A stretch of DNA of 64,000 nucleotides from Ruminococcus sp. (GCA_017519145.1 JAFWTA010000022.1:124001-188000), one strand, 5' to 3'; shown: positions 8,000 to 16,899, numbered from the stretch's first letter. Notes: generated by a model not told the origin, from the sequence alone. Program-made: numbers and translations.

Positions 8000-8431
8000 T
8001 TAAAGCTCCGAAAGAGCCTGCACTGCAAGATAATAGCTGCCGAAGCCAAATCCGCTTATGCTGCCCTTGCATACGGGGGCGATGACGGAATTTGAGCGAA
8101 ATCCGTCCCTTGCAAAAACGTTGCTTATATGCACTTCGATAACAGGTATCTTTATGGCTGCGATAGCGTCGCGGATCGCATAGCTGTAGTGTGTGTAGGC
8201 ACCTGCATTGAGGATCACCCCGTCAAAGGTGTTCCTTGCGGCGTGGAGCTTGTCTATGATGGCTCCCTCGTGGTTGGACTGGAATATCTCGCACTCCAGC
8301 CCCTGTTCCTTTGCTCGGTCGATTATGTTGCTGTTGAGGGCGTCAATGGTCAGGTTTCCGTAGACTCCCGGCTCGCGCTCTCCCAGCAGATTAAGATTTG
8401 GACCGTGTATAACAAGTATCTTCTTTACCAT
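8000..8431 (-). CDS. aroQ: Type II 3-dehydroquinate dehydratase
   Basis: 143 aa, standard for the dodecameric type II enzyme of the shikimate pathway, which converts 3-dehydroquinate to 3-dehydroshikimate. Signatures are HGPNLNLLGEREPGVYG (9-25, with the catalytic Tyr and the flexible Arg), SNHEGAIID (53-61), LNAGAYTHYSYAIRDA (75-90) and the HISN/R region near 101. AAGGAG precedes the ATG. The M24 peptidase gene follows after 10 bases and yqeG precedes it by 2 bases, so the three are probably one transcript. Confidence 0.97.
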   Translation of the reverse strand: MVKKILVIHGPNLNLLGEREPGVYGNLTIDALNSNIIDRAKEQGLECEIFQSNHEGAIIDKLHAARNTFDGVILNAGAYTHYSYAIRDAIAAIKIPVIEVHISNVFARDGFRSNSVIAPVCKGSISGFGFGSYYLAVQALSEL

Positions 8432-8433
8432 AT

Positions 8434-8973
8434 TTACTCCTTTGCAAGTTCAACAAATTTCTTCGGCAGGAAGGGCTTCTCCAGCACCCTTTTGAATCTT
8501 ATGAACCTCTTGCTCTTTGGTTCAAGCTCCATAGGCTCAACATAGAGCATGGTCACGCCCGAAATATTAGCTCCCCATACGTCCGTGAAGAGCTGATCCC
8601 CTACTGCGGCGGTCTCAGTGGCTTTCAGCCCCATCTTCTTCATTGCCGCCTTGTAGCCCTTTCTCAGGGGCTTTCCGCTGTCGCTGACGAAATCAAGTCC
8701 CAGCGGGTCGGCAAAAGGTCTCACGCGCTCGGGGTGGTTATTTGAAACTATTATGAGTTTTATCCCCTCGTCTCTCATGCTGTCAAGCCACTCCCTTATA
8801 CCCTCGGCAGGGACGGGGTTGTCATGGGTGGTAAGGGTATTGTCCACATCGAGGATAAGCCCTTTTATACCGTGCTTCTTCAGAAAGGCGGGACTGATAT
8901 CCACCGTTCTTCTGAAGGCGAAATCCACGTCGGTCCCTGTAATTTTATGTATAAGGCCCAAGTTATTTGTCAA
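8434..8973 (-). CDS. yqeG: YqeG family HAD-type phosphatase
   Basis: 179 aa if the TTG at 8973 is the start. That TTG has GGAG directly adjacent, which is too close. A GTG at codon 16 (VDFAFRR) preceded by AGGGA is an alternative, so the start is uncertain. The HAD motif I is LILDVDNTLTTHDNP (residues 39-53), with the second motif IVSNN near 77 and AVGDQLFTDVWGAN near 120. YqeG proteins are small phosphatases of the HAD IIIA subfamily of unsettled substrate. The gene follows the rpsU terminator and leads into aroQ. Confidence 0.9.
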   Translation of the reverse strand: MTNNLGLIHKITGTDVDFAFRRTVDISPAFLKKHGIKGLILDVDNTLTTHDNPVPAEGIREWLDSMRDEGIKLIIVSNNHPERVRPFADPLGLDFVSDSGKPLRKGYKAAMKKMGLKATETAAVGDQLFTDVWGANISGVTMLYVEPMELEPKSKRFIRFKRVLEKPFLPKKFVELAKE

Positions 8974-8990
8974 CTCCGTTCATACAAATG

Positions 8991-9016
8991 AAAAAGCGAG
9001 CCTAAGCCCGCTTTTA
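8991..9016 (-). terminator. rpsU terminator
   Basis: Minus-strand stem GCGGGC/GCTCGC with a TTAG loop followed by TTTTT, between rpsU and yqeG. Confidence 0.85.
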
Positions 9017-9040
9017 TCAACATTAATCATTATCGCAAGA

Positions 9041-9214
9041 TCAATACTTACGCTTACGAGCTGCCTCAGACTTCTTCTTACGCTTTACCGAAGGCTTCTC
9101 GTAGTGCTCTCTCTTACGAACCTCAGCAATTACGCCGTCCTTTGCACATGATCTCTTAAATCTTTTAAGAGCTGTGTCTAAAGACTCGTTTTTGCCAACA
9201 CGAACTTCTGCCAC
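9041..9214 (-). CDS. rpsU: 30S ribosomal protein bS21
   Basis: 57 aa starting at GTG, with GGGAGGG 5 bases upstream. The reading ([20 protein letters not shown], then [20 protein letters not shown] and a basic tail ending [14 protein letters not shown]) is typical of bS21, a small basic protein of the 30S platform that helps mRNA recognition. The gene has its own consensus promoter, a leader of about 130 bases with two hairpins, and its own terminator, so it is a single-gene transcript. Confidence 0.95.
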   Translation of the reverse strand: MAEVRVGKNESLDTALKRFKRSCAKDGVIAEVRKREHYEKPSVKRKKKSEAARKRKY

Positions 9215-9245
9215 TAAATTTCCCTCCCTTGTTCAGAGGTTGCTC

Positions 9246-9288
9246 GGAGCTCAGCTCCAAAGCTCTATACTAATCACCCTTGCGGGTG
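9246..9288 (-). promoter_or_regulatory. Structured rpsU 5' leader
   Basis: Two stem-loops in the leader RNA: CACCC-GCAA-GGGTG (9275-9288, GNRA tetraloop) and GGAGC-TGA-GCTCC (9246-9258). Several ribosomal protein genes are controlled through such leaders by their own product; here that is inference. Confidence 0.5.
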
Positions 9289-9352
9289 TCAGTCAGCATA
9301 TACCCCAATAAATAGCAGATATACAATAATTAGTTATAAAGAATATACTATA

Positions 9353-9381
9353 AGTTTACCATATTTTCGGACGATTGTCAA
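9353..9381 (-). promoter_or_regulatory. rpsU promoter
   Basis: Perfect -35 TTGACA (9376-9381) and -10 TAAACT (9353-9358) with a 17-base spacer on the minus strand. Confidence 0.75.
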
Positions 9382-9408
9382 GCTTTTTTTTTGCCCAGAA
9401 AAAATTCG

Positions 9409-11814
9409 TTATTTTGCAACAATATTAACAAGTTTATTTGGTACATATATCTGTTTCAGGATATTCTTACCGTCTGTTGCTTCCTTTACCTTCTCGTCTG
9501 CAAGTGCCAGAGCGATAACGGAGTCCTTGTCGGCGTCAACTGCGATATTCAGCTTTGCCTTCAGCTTTCCGTTTACCTGTACAACGATCTCGATGGTGTC
9601 GTCCTTGCAGAGTGCCTCGTCATAGCTTACCCAGCCCTGCTCGCTGAGAACTGTGTCGAATACGCTGTTGTAGATCTCCTCGGAGATGTGAGGCGCAAAG
9701 GGATAGAGCAGTGTGCAGAATGTACCCAGCTCTGCCTTGTTTATGGAGCCTGCGTTGTATATATCGTTTATGAGGGTCATGAGGGCTGCGATAGCTGTGT
9801 TGAACTTCATAGCCTCTATGTCCTCTGTTACCTTCTTGATGGTCTTGTGGAAGTTGGAACGGAGTCCGTCTGTGTACTCTGTGCCCTCTGTGAGCATATC
9901 CTGAAGTGACCATACTCTGTCAACAAATCTCTTGCAGCCCTTGATGCTGGATTCGCTCCACGGTGCTGCCTTCTCGTAGTCGCCCATAAAGAGTACATAC
10001 AGTCTCAGTACGTCTGCGCCGTACTCTGCAACTACGTCATTGGGGTCGATAACATTGCCCCTTGACTTGGACATCTTCTCGCCGTCGGGTCCGAGGATAA
10101 GTCCCTGTGCGGTACGCTTTGCGTAGGGCTCTGCGGTGGGTACCAGTCCCAGATCATAGAGGAACTTATGCCAGAAACGGCTGTATATCATATGTCTTGT
10201 AACGTGCTCCATGCCGCCGTTGTACCAGTCAACGGGCATCCAGTACTTCAGTGCCTCCTGTGATGCGAACTCATTATCGTTCTTGGGGTCGCAGTAACGG
10301 AGGAAGTACCATGATGAACCTGCCCACTGAGGCATCGTATCTGTCTCACGGCGTGCATCCCTGCCGCACTTGGGGCACTTGCACTTTACGAAGCTGTCTA
10401 TCTTTGCAAGAGGGCTCTCACCGTCTGTACCGGGCTCGAAGTTCTCTACCTCGGGCAGTCTCAGAGGAAGCTCCTCATATGGAACGGCTACCATTCCGCA
10501 GGTGTCGCAGTGTACGATCGGGATGGGCTCGCCCCAGTATCTCTGGCGGTTGAATGCCCAGTCCTTCATCTTGTACTGTACGCCCTTTTCACCGCAGCCA
10601 AGCTTTTCAAGTATCTCAAGAGCCTTGTTGATGGCGTCCTTCTTGTTGGAAAGACCGTTGAGCTCGCCCGAGTTCACAAGCTCGCCCTCACCTGTATAGG
10701 CTTCCTTGGTGATGTCACCGCCCTTGATGACCTCGATGATGTCTATGCCGAACTTCTTTGCGAAGTCGTAATCTCTTGTATCATGTGCGGGAACTGCCAT
10801 GATAGCACCTGTGCCGTAGCCCATCATTACATAGTCGGATATGTAGATAGGTATCTCCTTGCCTGTGATGGGGTTGATAGCTGTCAGTCCCTCTATCTTT
10901 ACGCCTGTCTTATCCTTGACAAGCTGTGTTCTCTCGAACTCGCTCTTCTTTGCACACTCTGCCTTGTAATCGTCCAGTGCTGCGATATTAGCGATGCTGT
11001 CGCGGTACTTCTGGATAATGGGGTGCTCCGGCGCGATTACCATGAAGGTAACGCCGTAGAGTGTGTCGGGACGGGTTGTGTAGATGCGGAGCTTCTCGTC
11101 CTGCTCCTTTATCTTGAAGTCTACGAATGCGCCTGTGGACTTGCCTATCCAGTTCTGCTGCTGGAGCTTTACGTTGGGCAGGTAGTCTACGGTCTCAAGT
11201 CCCTCAAGGAGCTTGTCGGCGTACTCTGTGATGCGGAGGTACCATACCTCCTTGGTCTTCTGAATGATATCGCTGTGGCATACGTCGCACTTGCCGCCCT
11301 GTGAGTCCTCATTGGAGAGAACTACCTTACAGCTGGGGCAGTAGTTTACTGAGGTCTTGTCACGGAATACAAGTCCATTCTCGAACATCTTCAGGAATAT
11401 CCACTGTGTCCACTTGTAGTAGCTCTCCTCTGTGGTGTCTACTACTCTGGACCAGTCAAAGGAAAATCCTACCGTGCGGAGCTGATTTGTGAACTTCTCG
11501 ATGTTTCTGTCGGTAACTATTCTGGGGTGGATGTTCTCCTTGATAGCTGTATTCTCCGTGGGGAGACCGTAGGCATCAAAGCCTATGGGGAAAAGTACAT
11601 TGTAGCCCTCCATACGGCGTTTGCGGCTTACTACCTCAAGTCCCGAATATGCCTTGATGTGGCCGACGTGCATACCGTGTCCCGAAGGATAGGGAAACTC
11701 TACAAGTCCGTAGAACTTCTTCTTGCTGTAATCGTCGGATGCCTTGAAGGTGTCATGCTCGTCCCAGTATTTCTGCCATTTGGCTTCAACAGATGAGAAA
11801 TCATATCTGCTCAT
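9409..11814 (-). CDS. leuS: Leucyl-tRNA synthetase
   Basis: 801 aa, normal for bacterial LeuRS, which charges tRNA-Leu and edits mischarged products. The class I HIGH motif is in PYPSGHGMHVGH (41-52) and the KMSKS loop in GEKMSKSRGNVIDPND. The CP1 editing domain includes VTFMVIAPEHP and ends near AVPAHDTRDYDFA. Zn-binding-like Cys pairs are present (CPSCK, CDVC and CDTCG, CPKCG). The C-terminal domain ends DGKNILKQIYVPNKLVNIVA. It is the last gene of a long minus-strand run and stops about 195 bases before rpsU. Confidence 0.98.
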   Translation of the reverse strand: MSRYDFSSVEAKWQKYWDEHDTFKASDDYSKKKFYGLVEFPYPSGHGMHVGHIKAYSGLEVVSRKRRMEGYNVLFPIGFDAYGLPTENTAIKENIHPRIVTDRNIEKFTNQLRTVGFSFDWSRVVDTTEESYYKWTQWIFLKMFENGLVFRDKTSVNYCPSCKVVLSNEDSQGGKCDVCHSDIIQKTKEVWYLRITEYADKLLEGLETVDYLPNVKLQQQNWIGKSTGAFVDFKIKEQDEKLRIYTTRPDTLYGVTFMVIAPEHPIIQKYRDSIANIAALDDYKAECAKKSEFERTQLVKDKTGVKIEGLTAINPITGKEIPIYISDYVMMGYGTGAIMAVPAHDTRDYDFAKKFGIDIIEVIKGGDITKEAYTGEGELVNSGELNGLSNKKDAINKALEILEKLGCGEKGVQYKMKDWAFNRQRYWGEPIPIVHCDTCGMVAVPYEELPLRLPEVENFEPGTDGESPLAKIDSFVKCKCPKCGRDARRETDTMPQWAGSSWYFLRYCDPKNDNEFASQEALKYWMPVDWYNGGMEHVTRHMIYSRFWHKFLYDLGLVPTAEPYAKRTAQGLILGPDGEKMSKSRGNVIDPNDVVAEYGADVLRLYVLFMGDYEKAAPWSESSIKGCKRFVDRVWSLQDMLTEGTEYTDGLRSNFHKTIKKVTEDIEAMKFNTAIAALMTLINDIYNAGSINKAELGTFCTLLYPFAPHISEEIYNSVFDTVLSEQGWVSYDEALCKDDTIEIVVQVNGKLKAKLNIAVDADKDSVIALALADEKVKEATDGKNILKQIYVPNKLVNIVAK

Positions 11815-11835
11815 TGTAATATCATTCCTTTATTA

Positions 11836-12183
11836 TTAATTATTATTCCATGGGTTTGTGTAATGCTCGCCTACGTCCTTATGGAAGCATAAAAGCGCGG
11901 CACAGCATATGTCAGCGGCTCCCTCAAGGAGATAGATCCAGTTGGAGCCTATATCGGCTATATTCTGCGGGAAGTATATTATAGCTATGAGGGCAAGAAG
12001 TCCTGCCAGTGCATAGTTCACATACCTGCGCCACAGGAAAAAGGCTGCCGCTTCAAGTATGGCGATGACCAGAGTCGTCACGGAGATATGTCCGCTGAGC
12101 GCCATGTTCAGCAGGCACTTCGCAACTACATACACCGCCATTACAACGATGAGCGTACCGCCTGTTTTGTTTTTGAATGTCAA
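11836..12183 (-). CDS. Small integral membrane protein, function unknown
   Basis: 115 aa starting at TTG, whose frame overlaps the rsfS stop by 4 bases. Three or four hydrophobic helices cover almost the whole protein (about 8-30, 34-52, 56-76 and 83-100), and there is a short polar tail ending HYTNPWNNN. No family is recognised. The TTG has GAAGG very close to it; an internal ATG at codon 15 is an alternative. It is squeezed between rsfS and leuS and is probably read through from rsfS. Confidence 0.65.
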   Translation of the reverse strand: MTFKNKTGGTLIVVMAVYVVAKCLLNMALSGHISVTTLVIAILEAAAFFLWRRYVNYALAGLLALIAIIYFPQNIADIGSNWIYLLEGAADICCAALLCFHKDVGEHYTNPWNNN

Positions 12184-12548
12184 CCTTCATTCTCCTTTAC
12201 AAGAAGACTGCTGATGTCCACCTGCTCGCCGTCTGCCCAGAGTCCCTCAAGCTTGTAGAAGTTTCTGGTGTCCTTGTAGAATACATGGACGATTATATCG
12301 GCGTAGTCGAGGATTATCCATGTGTTGCCTGTATCTGCCTCACGGCGCTGGGGCTCGATGCCCTTCTGTGAAAGTACGAACTCCACCTCATCAGCAAGTG
12401 TTCTCGCGTGGGTGTTGCTGGTACCGTTTACTATTACGAAATAGTCCGCAAGTATAGTGAGGTCGGCTATCTTTATAGCCTGTATGTCCTCGCCTCTCTT
12501 GCTGTCAAGTGTCTTTACTATAAGCTCGAGCTTTTCCTGCTCTGTCAT
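12180..12548 (-). CDS. rsfS: Ribosomal silencing factor RsfS
   Basis: 122 aa from the ATG, with AAAGG 8 bases upstream; a GTG 9 bases earlier is also in frame. The Iojap/RsfS core is clear: IKIADLTILADYFVIVNGTS, then DEVEFVLSQKGIEP and the C-terminal WIILDYADIIVHVF. RsfS binds uL14 and blocks subunit joining during starvation. It follows the LCP gene and lies in the nadD-yqeK-LCP-rsfS order common in Firmicutes. Confidence 0.96.
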   Translation of the reverse strand: MTEQEKLELIVKTLDSKRGEDIQAIKIADLTILADYFVIVNGTSNTHARTLADEVEFVLSQKGIEPQRREADTGNTWIILDYADIIVHVFYKDTRNFYKLEGLWADGEQVDISSLLVKENEG

Positions 12549-12567
12549 CTGCTTCACCTTTCTTTCA

Positions 12568-14079
12568 TTAGTTGTAATCCGAAGCTCTCGGCGGTTCAGT
12601 TGCCTTTTCGAGATCCTTGAAGGTTATTCCCGTATCGTCATAGAGCTCGTACTGATATTCGTATTCGCTTACAAATTCCATTATATTGCTCTCGGAGAGC
12701 AGCATGGGGCGCTGGTAGGGACGGAACGACTCGTTGAGCATATCCACTGTCGCCCTCTTGTGGATGGAGTAGATACTGTACTCGTTTCCGTCGGAGCCGA
12801 TGTATGCCGCATCCTCTCCCGGTACCATGTTGACTGACACGTTGTCCATGGATAGTATTGAGCCGAAGTCTGCAAGCTTGCTGAGATCCTCCACGCTCAT
12901 ATTTGTGGCTATCCACTTGTTCTTGTATATGGTGTTGAGGTAGCTGTAAAGCTTCATCCTGCCCTCGTCCTTGACGATGCTGAGTATCTTCTGCATTGCA
13001 GCTGCCATGAAGCGGCGCTGGTTCTGTACTCGTCCGATATCGCCCTGAAGCCAGTCATGACGGAAACGGACGAACCACTCTGCCTGCTCGCCTGTGAGAA
13101 CTACGTTCTCGCCCGCAGGGATCACCTTGTCTGCCTCGTATACTATCTCGTTGTCGATGTTCATGGGTATTCCGCCCACAAGGTTCACTATGTCAACGAT
13201 GTCAAAGCAGGTGGTGGTGATATATGCGTCTATGGGTATGCCGAAGTTGTCCTGAACACAGTTTACAACACGCTGTATCTTGCTGGATTCCTGATCCCAT
13301 GCATAGTAGTACACGCTGTTGATCTTGGTGGTGGGATTGCTGGTATAATTGGGTACGGCACAATCTCTGGGCACCTGAAGGATGTGGAGCTTTCCGCCTG
13401 CGATGTCGAACTGGCATATCCAGATAACGTCTGTAAGCTCCTGATCCTCGTCAAATCCGAGGAAAAGCACGGTGTACTGTCCCTCTATGAGCTGGGGAAG
13501 ATCAAGTCCGTCGGTGAAGTCCTCTGTTACGATGTCGGGATCGACGCTGAGATCCATCTGGGGCTTCTCAAGCTCACCCTCAAGGTCAACAGTGGGCTGC
13601 CAGCGCTTGAAATATGTGATTATGGACACTCTCTCGTCAGGCTGTCCGCTCTTTTTGTACCATAGTATGGGCATATTCAGGAAGAGCGTGATGATGGCTG
13701 CTATACTGAGCAGCACCGCTGTCAGCTTTATAAGGGCGTCCTTTTTGCTCTTCTTTTTCTTCTTTTTGCCCGAACCCTTTTCGGGCTCGTCATAATCATA
13801 GTCGTAGTCATCATCGTCGTATACTGCCGACTCAACTATGTCATCAGCCCTGCCCTTTTCGTGCATACCGTGATAGACCTGCTGCGGAGCTCTCTCCTGC
13901 GGTCTCTCCTCGCCCTCAATGGCTATGTCTATCTGCGGTGCCTCGTGGAGCCCGTGGTATACAGGCTCGGCAGGCTTTGGACTGTTATCTATCCTTTTAA
14001 GCTTCCTCAGCGGTTTCATCTGCCTCGGAGCGTTGTCTGCTGTGGTTTTTAACTCCTCGTTAAGTTCTTCTCGGTTCAT
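12568..14079 (-). CDS. LytR-CpsA-Psr family cell wall glycopolymer ligase
   Basis: 503 aa. A long charged cytoplasmic N-terminus (1-110, with Asp/Tyr-rich DDDDYDYDYDEPEKG and a KKKKKKSKK run) leads to one transmembrane helix (about 113-133). The extracellular LCP domain begins near 205: VLFLGFDEDQELTDVIWICQ, RDCAVPNYT, INSVYYYAW, GIPIDAYITT, NLVGGIPMNI and FVRFRHDWLQGDIGRVQNQR. LCP enzymes transfer wall teichoic acid-like or capsule polymers from undecaprenyl carriers to peptidoglycan; the Asp and Arg residues of these motifs bind the pyrophosphate. AGAGGA precedes the ATG. Confidence 0.93.
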   Translation of the reverse strand: MNREELNEELKTTADNAPRQMKPLRKLKRIDNSPKPAEPVYHGLHEAPQIDIAIEGEERPQERAPQQVYHGMHEKGRADDIVESAVYDDDDYDYDYDEPEKGSGKKKKKKSKKDALIKLTAVLLSIAAIITLFLNMPILWYKKSGQPDERVSIITYFKRWQPTVDLEGELEKPQMDLSVDPDIVTEDFTDGLDLPQLIEGQYTVLFLGFDEDQELTDVIWICQFDIAGGKLHILQVPRDCAVPNYTSNPTTKINSVYYYAWDQESSKIQRVVNCVQDNFGIPIDAYITTTCFDIVDIVNLVGGIPMNIDNEIVYEADKVIPAGENVVLTGEQAEWFVRFRHDWLQGDIGRVQNQRRFMAAAMQKILSIVKDEGRMKLYSYLNTIYKNKWIATNMSVEDLSKLADFGSILSMDNVSVNMVPGEDAAYIGSDGNEYSIYSIHKRATVDMLNESFRPYQRPMLLSESNIMEFVSEYEYQYELYDDTGITFKDLEKATEPPRASDYN

Positions 14080-14119
14080 TAGAGTCCTCTTTTCAAATTT
14101 CCATCATTTTTTTATCTTA

Positions 14120-15298
14120 TCAGGAAAGCCGTGTATAAAAATTATACCCCTCGGCGGTGCATATCGGTATAACTCCGCCTTTTTTTATCACGGACTTCAT
14201 TGAAAATGCAAATGCCTCGCGCATTGCTGCATTGAGATCGGTGTAGGCAAGCTTTCGCATCTTGTCTACATCCTTGTAATCCCGCTCCGCAGAAATGAGA
14301 TCGCCCATATAGACTATCTCTTCAAGCCGGGACATTCCTGCTCTGCCCACTGTATGAAATCTTATAGAGTTGAGGATGTCTATGTCCTCCACTCCGAACT
14401 CTTTTTTTACAAAATATGCACCTGCTATGCCGTGCAGAAGCGAACGTGTCTCCAGCTCCTCGCGGCATACGGTATATCCGCTCTCAAGCACAAGCTTCCT
14501 CTGCTCATCCTCGGGGAGCTCCTTGCAGATATCGTGAAGAAGTCCCGCAAAATATGCCTTATCAGGGTCTTCACCGTACTTTTCCGCAAGCTTCCTGCAC
14601 TCAGCTGCCACATTCAGGGAATGGGTATAGCGCTTCGGCGACAGGTGTTCTTTCAGGTATTTCTTTTTATCGTCAGGGTTATACTGCAAATCGCCTTCAC
14701 CTCTTACTGAATATAATCCCTTCAATCTTATATATTGTACTACATTTTCGTCAAGATAGCAAGTGAAATCCTTATTTTTTGCAATTTTTTTTCGCACCTC
14801 TGTACTGGATACAACAGTGGGCGACGCCTCGGATACCTTGATCCTGCCGAATTTTCCGAGCTCCTCAGCTTTTCTCTTCAGAGCAGGCAGATCTCCCTTT
14901 TCACGGGAAACTACGCACAGGGTCACGTTTGAAAGTATGTCCTCATAGCGGAACCATGTGTCAAAGCTCATGAGCATATCACTTCCCACAAGGAGGAAAA
15001 GCTCGTCATCGGGATAGGTCTCGCGGAAATGCTCCACCGTGTATATAGTATAGCTCACGCGGTCGCTTTTTATTTCGTAGTCGCTGACGAAAAGATGATC
15101 GTTGCCCTCGCAGGCAAGTCTCAGCATCTCAAGTCTGTCCTCGTCGGGTGCGTACTCAGCACTGGAGCGGTGAGGTGATATCTTTGAAGGCAGGAGAAAC
15201 AGCCTGTCAAGTCCGAACTCTTTAACGGCAGTTTCCGCAAGATGAATATGTCCGTTGTGGACGGGATTGAAGCTTCCGCCATATATGCCTGTCTTCAT
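14120..15298 (-). CDS. nadD: NadD-YqeK fusion: nicotinate-nucleotide adenylyltransferase with HD-domain hydrolase
   Basis: 392 aa, about twice the length of NadD. Residues 1-200 are NadD, with YGGSFNPVHNGH (6-17) and the second nucleotide motif TVVSSTEVRKKI (about 160-171); it makes NaAD in NAD synthesis. Residues about 205-392 are a YqeK-type HD domain with RYTHSLNVA, GLLHDICKELP, LLHGIAGAYF and GDLISAERD. YqeK homologues hydrolyse diadenosine tetraphosphate. In many Firmicutes the two are neighbouring genes; here a continuous frame joins them. CAGGAGGTG precedes the ATG. Confidence 0.95.
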   Translation of the reverse strand: MKTGIYGGSFNPVHNGHIHLAETAVKEFGLDRLFLLPSKISPHRSSAEYAPDEDRLEMLRLACEGNDHLFVSDYEIKSDRVSYTIYTVEHFRETYPDDELFLLVGSDMLMSFDTWFRYEDILSNVTLCVVSREKGDLPALKRKAEELGKFGRIKVSEASPTVVSSTEVRKKIAKNKDFTCYLDENVVQYIRLKGLYSVRGEGDLQYNPDDKKKYLKEHLSPKRYTHSLNVAAECRKLAEKYGEDPDKAYFAGLLHDICKELPEDEQRKLVLESGYTVCREELETRSLLHGIAGAYFVKKEFGVEDIDILNSIRFHTVGRAGMSRLEEIVYMGDLISAERDYKDVDKMRKLAYTDLNAAMREAFAFSMKSVIKKGGVIPICTAEGYNFYTRLS

Positions 15299-15311
15299 TA
15301 TGCACCTCCTG

Positions 15312-16007
15312 TTATTTCCACGGACGTTTGCTCTCTGTCCAGCCCTTTGCCTTCCAGTAGTCCATGTCTGCCTTGTTCCAGCCGTTTCGCTGCATAAGGC
15401 TCATTATCTTGAAAAACGCCTTTGTTTTAAGCGGTACGGGGACATTTCCCTGCCGCTTGAGTATCTTTTTGGCGATACTGTCTGCCTTTTTGCCGATGCT
15501 TTCCTTCACCTTCGGCTTTACGCTTTCCCAGTCCGTCGCCGCAACAGGTCTGCCCAGCTTGTATGTCTTGGGTATGCCCCAGAAGAAACAGCTGTCTGCC
15601 ATATCCTTCATGGCGGACTTCACCCCTGCTCCCGCAGCTGTGGATATTACCACCGCCTGCTTGCGGAACATCTTCTCCTCGGGACGGTGTGCCATCCAGC
15701 GCCAGCCGTAATGATCCAGCAGCGCCTTCATCTGTCCTGTGCAGTGATAAACGTACACGGGCGATGTGAGTATCAGCACATCGGCGGCATCTATAAGCTC
15801 CGTTATGGGTCTAAGCTTTCCGTAATGGGGACAGGTGTCCTCTCCCTTGGTGAAGCAATTGGTACAGCCACAGCAGAACTCGTCAAAGTCCCGCGGCAGG
15901 AACACCTCGTCTATTTCCTCGGGCTTTGCAAGCTTCTCGGCTGTCATACGCCCGATATTGTAGCCGGAGCCCTTATGAGCAGTGCCGCTTATTATCAGTA
16001 CCCTCAT
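15312..16007 (-). CDS. Flavodoxin-family NAD(P)H-dependent oxidoreductase
   Basis: 231 aa. The N-terminal flavodoxin-like fold starts VLIISGTAHKGSGYNIG, the phosphate loop for FMN. CCGCTNCFTKGEDTCPHYG (about 45-63) gives four to five closely spaced Cys that could form a redox-active or metal site. TSPVYVYHCTGQMKALLDHY (81-100) is the second FMN loop of the iron-sulfur flavoprotein/NADPH-dependent FMN reductase group. The C-terminal 60 residues are basic and helical. The substrate is unknown. It lies 3 bases after yhbY and 13 bases before nadD-yqeK on the same strand. Confidence 0.85.
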   Translation of the reverse strand: MRVLIISGTAHKGSGYNIGRMTAEKLAKPEEIDEVFLPRDFDEFCCGCTNCFTKGEDTCPHYGKLRPITELIDAADVLILTSPVYVYHCTGQMKALLDHYGWRWMAHRPEEKMFRKQAVVISTAAGAGVKSAMKDMADSCFFWGIPKTYKLGRPVAATDWESVKPKVKESIGKKADSIAKKILKRQGNVPVPLKTKAFFKIMSLMQRNGWNKADMDYWKAKGWTESKRPWK

Positions 16008-16010
16008 GAC

Positions 16011-16313
16011 TTACTTTGCCTTGGGAATGTTCTCGATAACGGGATCCTTTTCGTTGCGCTTGAAAAGCACGAATTTGTTGCCAATGACCTGCACTACGTC
16101 TGCGCCTGTCTGCTCGGCGATGGCGTCTGCGGCTTCCCTTGCTGTCCAGCCCGAATTGTCAAGGACCCTCAGCTTTATGAGCTCCCGCTTTTTCAGTGCG
16201 GCGGATATGTCATTGCACATCGCCTCGGTAACGCCGCCCTTGCCTATCTGGTATATGGTCTCGTATGTTGATGCGATACCGCGCAGGTACGCTCTCTGCT
16301 TGCTTGTAAGCAT
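16011..16313 (-). CDS. yhbY: YhbY-type CRM-domain RNA-binding protein
   Basis: 100 aa from the ATG with GGTGA 6 bases upstream; a TTG four codons earlier overlaps rdgB and is less likely. It is a single CRM domain: MLTSKQRAYLRGIAST, YQIGKGGVTEAM (with the GxxG-type loop), LKKRELIKLRVLDNSG and GADVVQVIGNKFVLFK. YhbY proteins associate with pre-50S particles. It lies one base after the rdgB stop. Confidence 0.93.
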   Translation of the reverse strand: MLTSKQRAYLRGIASTYETIYQIGKGGVTEAMCNDISAALKKRELIKLRVLDNSGWTAREAADAIAEQTGADVVQVIGNKFVLFKRNEKDPVIENIPKAK

Positions 16314-16314
16314 A

Positions 16315-16899
16315 TTATTCACCAAATCTTTCCTTCAGGTACTTGTACAGCCCTCTCAGAGCCGCACCTCTGTGACTTATTGCGTTCTTTTCCTCTGCGG
16401 TCAGCTCCGCCATGCTTTTCTCTCCTACCATGAATACAGGGTCGTAGCCAAAGCCGTTGGTGCCGCGCTGCTCATATCCGATGCTGCCGCTGCACCTGCC
16501 GCTTACGCCGTAATTCTCACCGTTTTCGTCTATGAATGCGATGGAGCACACGAAAGCTGCTCCCCTCTTATCCTCGGGAACGTCTTTCATTTCATCAAGG
16601 AGCTTTGCACAGTGCTGTCCCTCGGGAGCGTATCTTGCGGAGTATACTCCCGGACGTCCGTCCATGGCGTCTACGCAGAGACCGCTGTCGTCGGCTACTG
16701 TGGGAAGCTTTACCGCTTCATAGACCGCTCTTGCCTTGATAAGGGCATTTTCCGCAAATGTGGCGCCGTTTTCCTCGGGATCGCAGTTTGCTCCTGCCTC
16801 GCGCTGTGACAGCACCTCTATGCCCAGAGGTGAGAGTATCTCCCTCGCCTCGCGGAGCTTGTTTGCGTTGTTTGTAGCCATTACAAGCTGCTTAATCAT
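16315..16899 (-). CDS. rdgB: dITP/XTP pyrophosphatase (RdgB/HAM1)
   Basis: 194 aa. The signature TNNANKLREAREIL (9-22) is the HAM1 nucleotide site. ADDSGLCVDAMDGRPGVYSA (about 69-88) and NGFGYDPVF (about 148-156) are diagnostic. The enzyme hydrolyses non-canonical purine triphosphates to keep them out of DNA. The ATG overlaps the end of ftsY by 8 bases and yhbY follows at once, so the genes are translationally packed. Confidence 0.97.
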   Translation of the reverse strand: MIKQLVMATNNANKLREAREILSPLGIEVLSQREAGANCDPEENGATFAENALIKARAVYEAVKLPTVADDSGLCVDAMDGRPGVYSARYAPEGQHCAKLLDEMKDVPEDKRGAAFVCSIAFIDENGENYGVSGRCSGSIGYEQRGTNGFGYDPVFMVGEKSMAELTAEEKNAISHRGAALRGLYKYLKERFGE

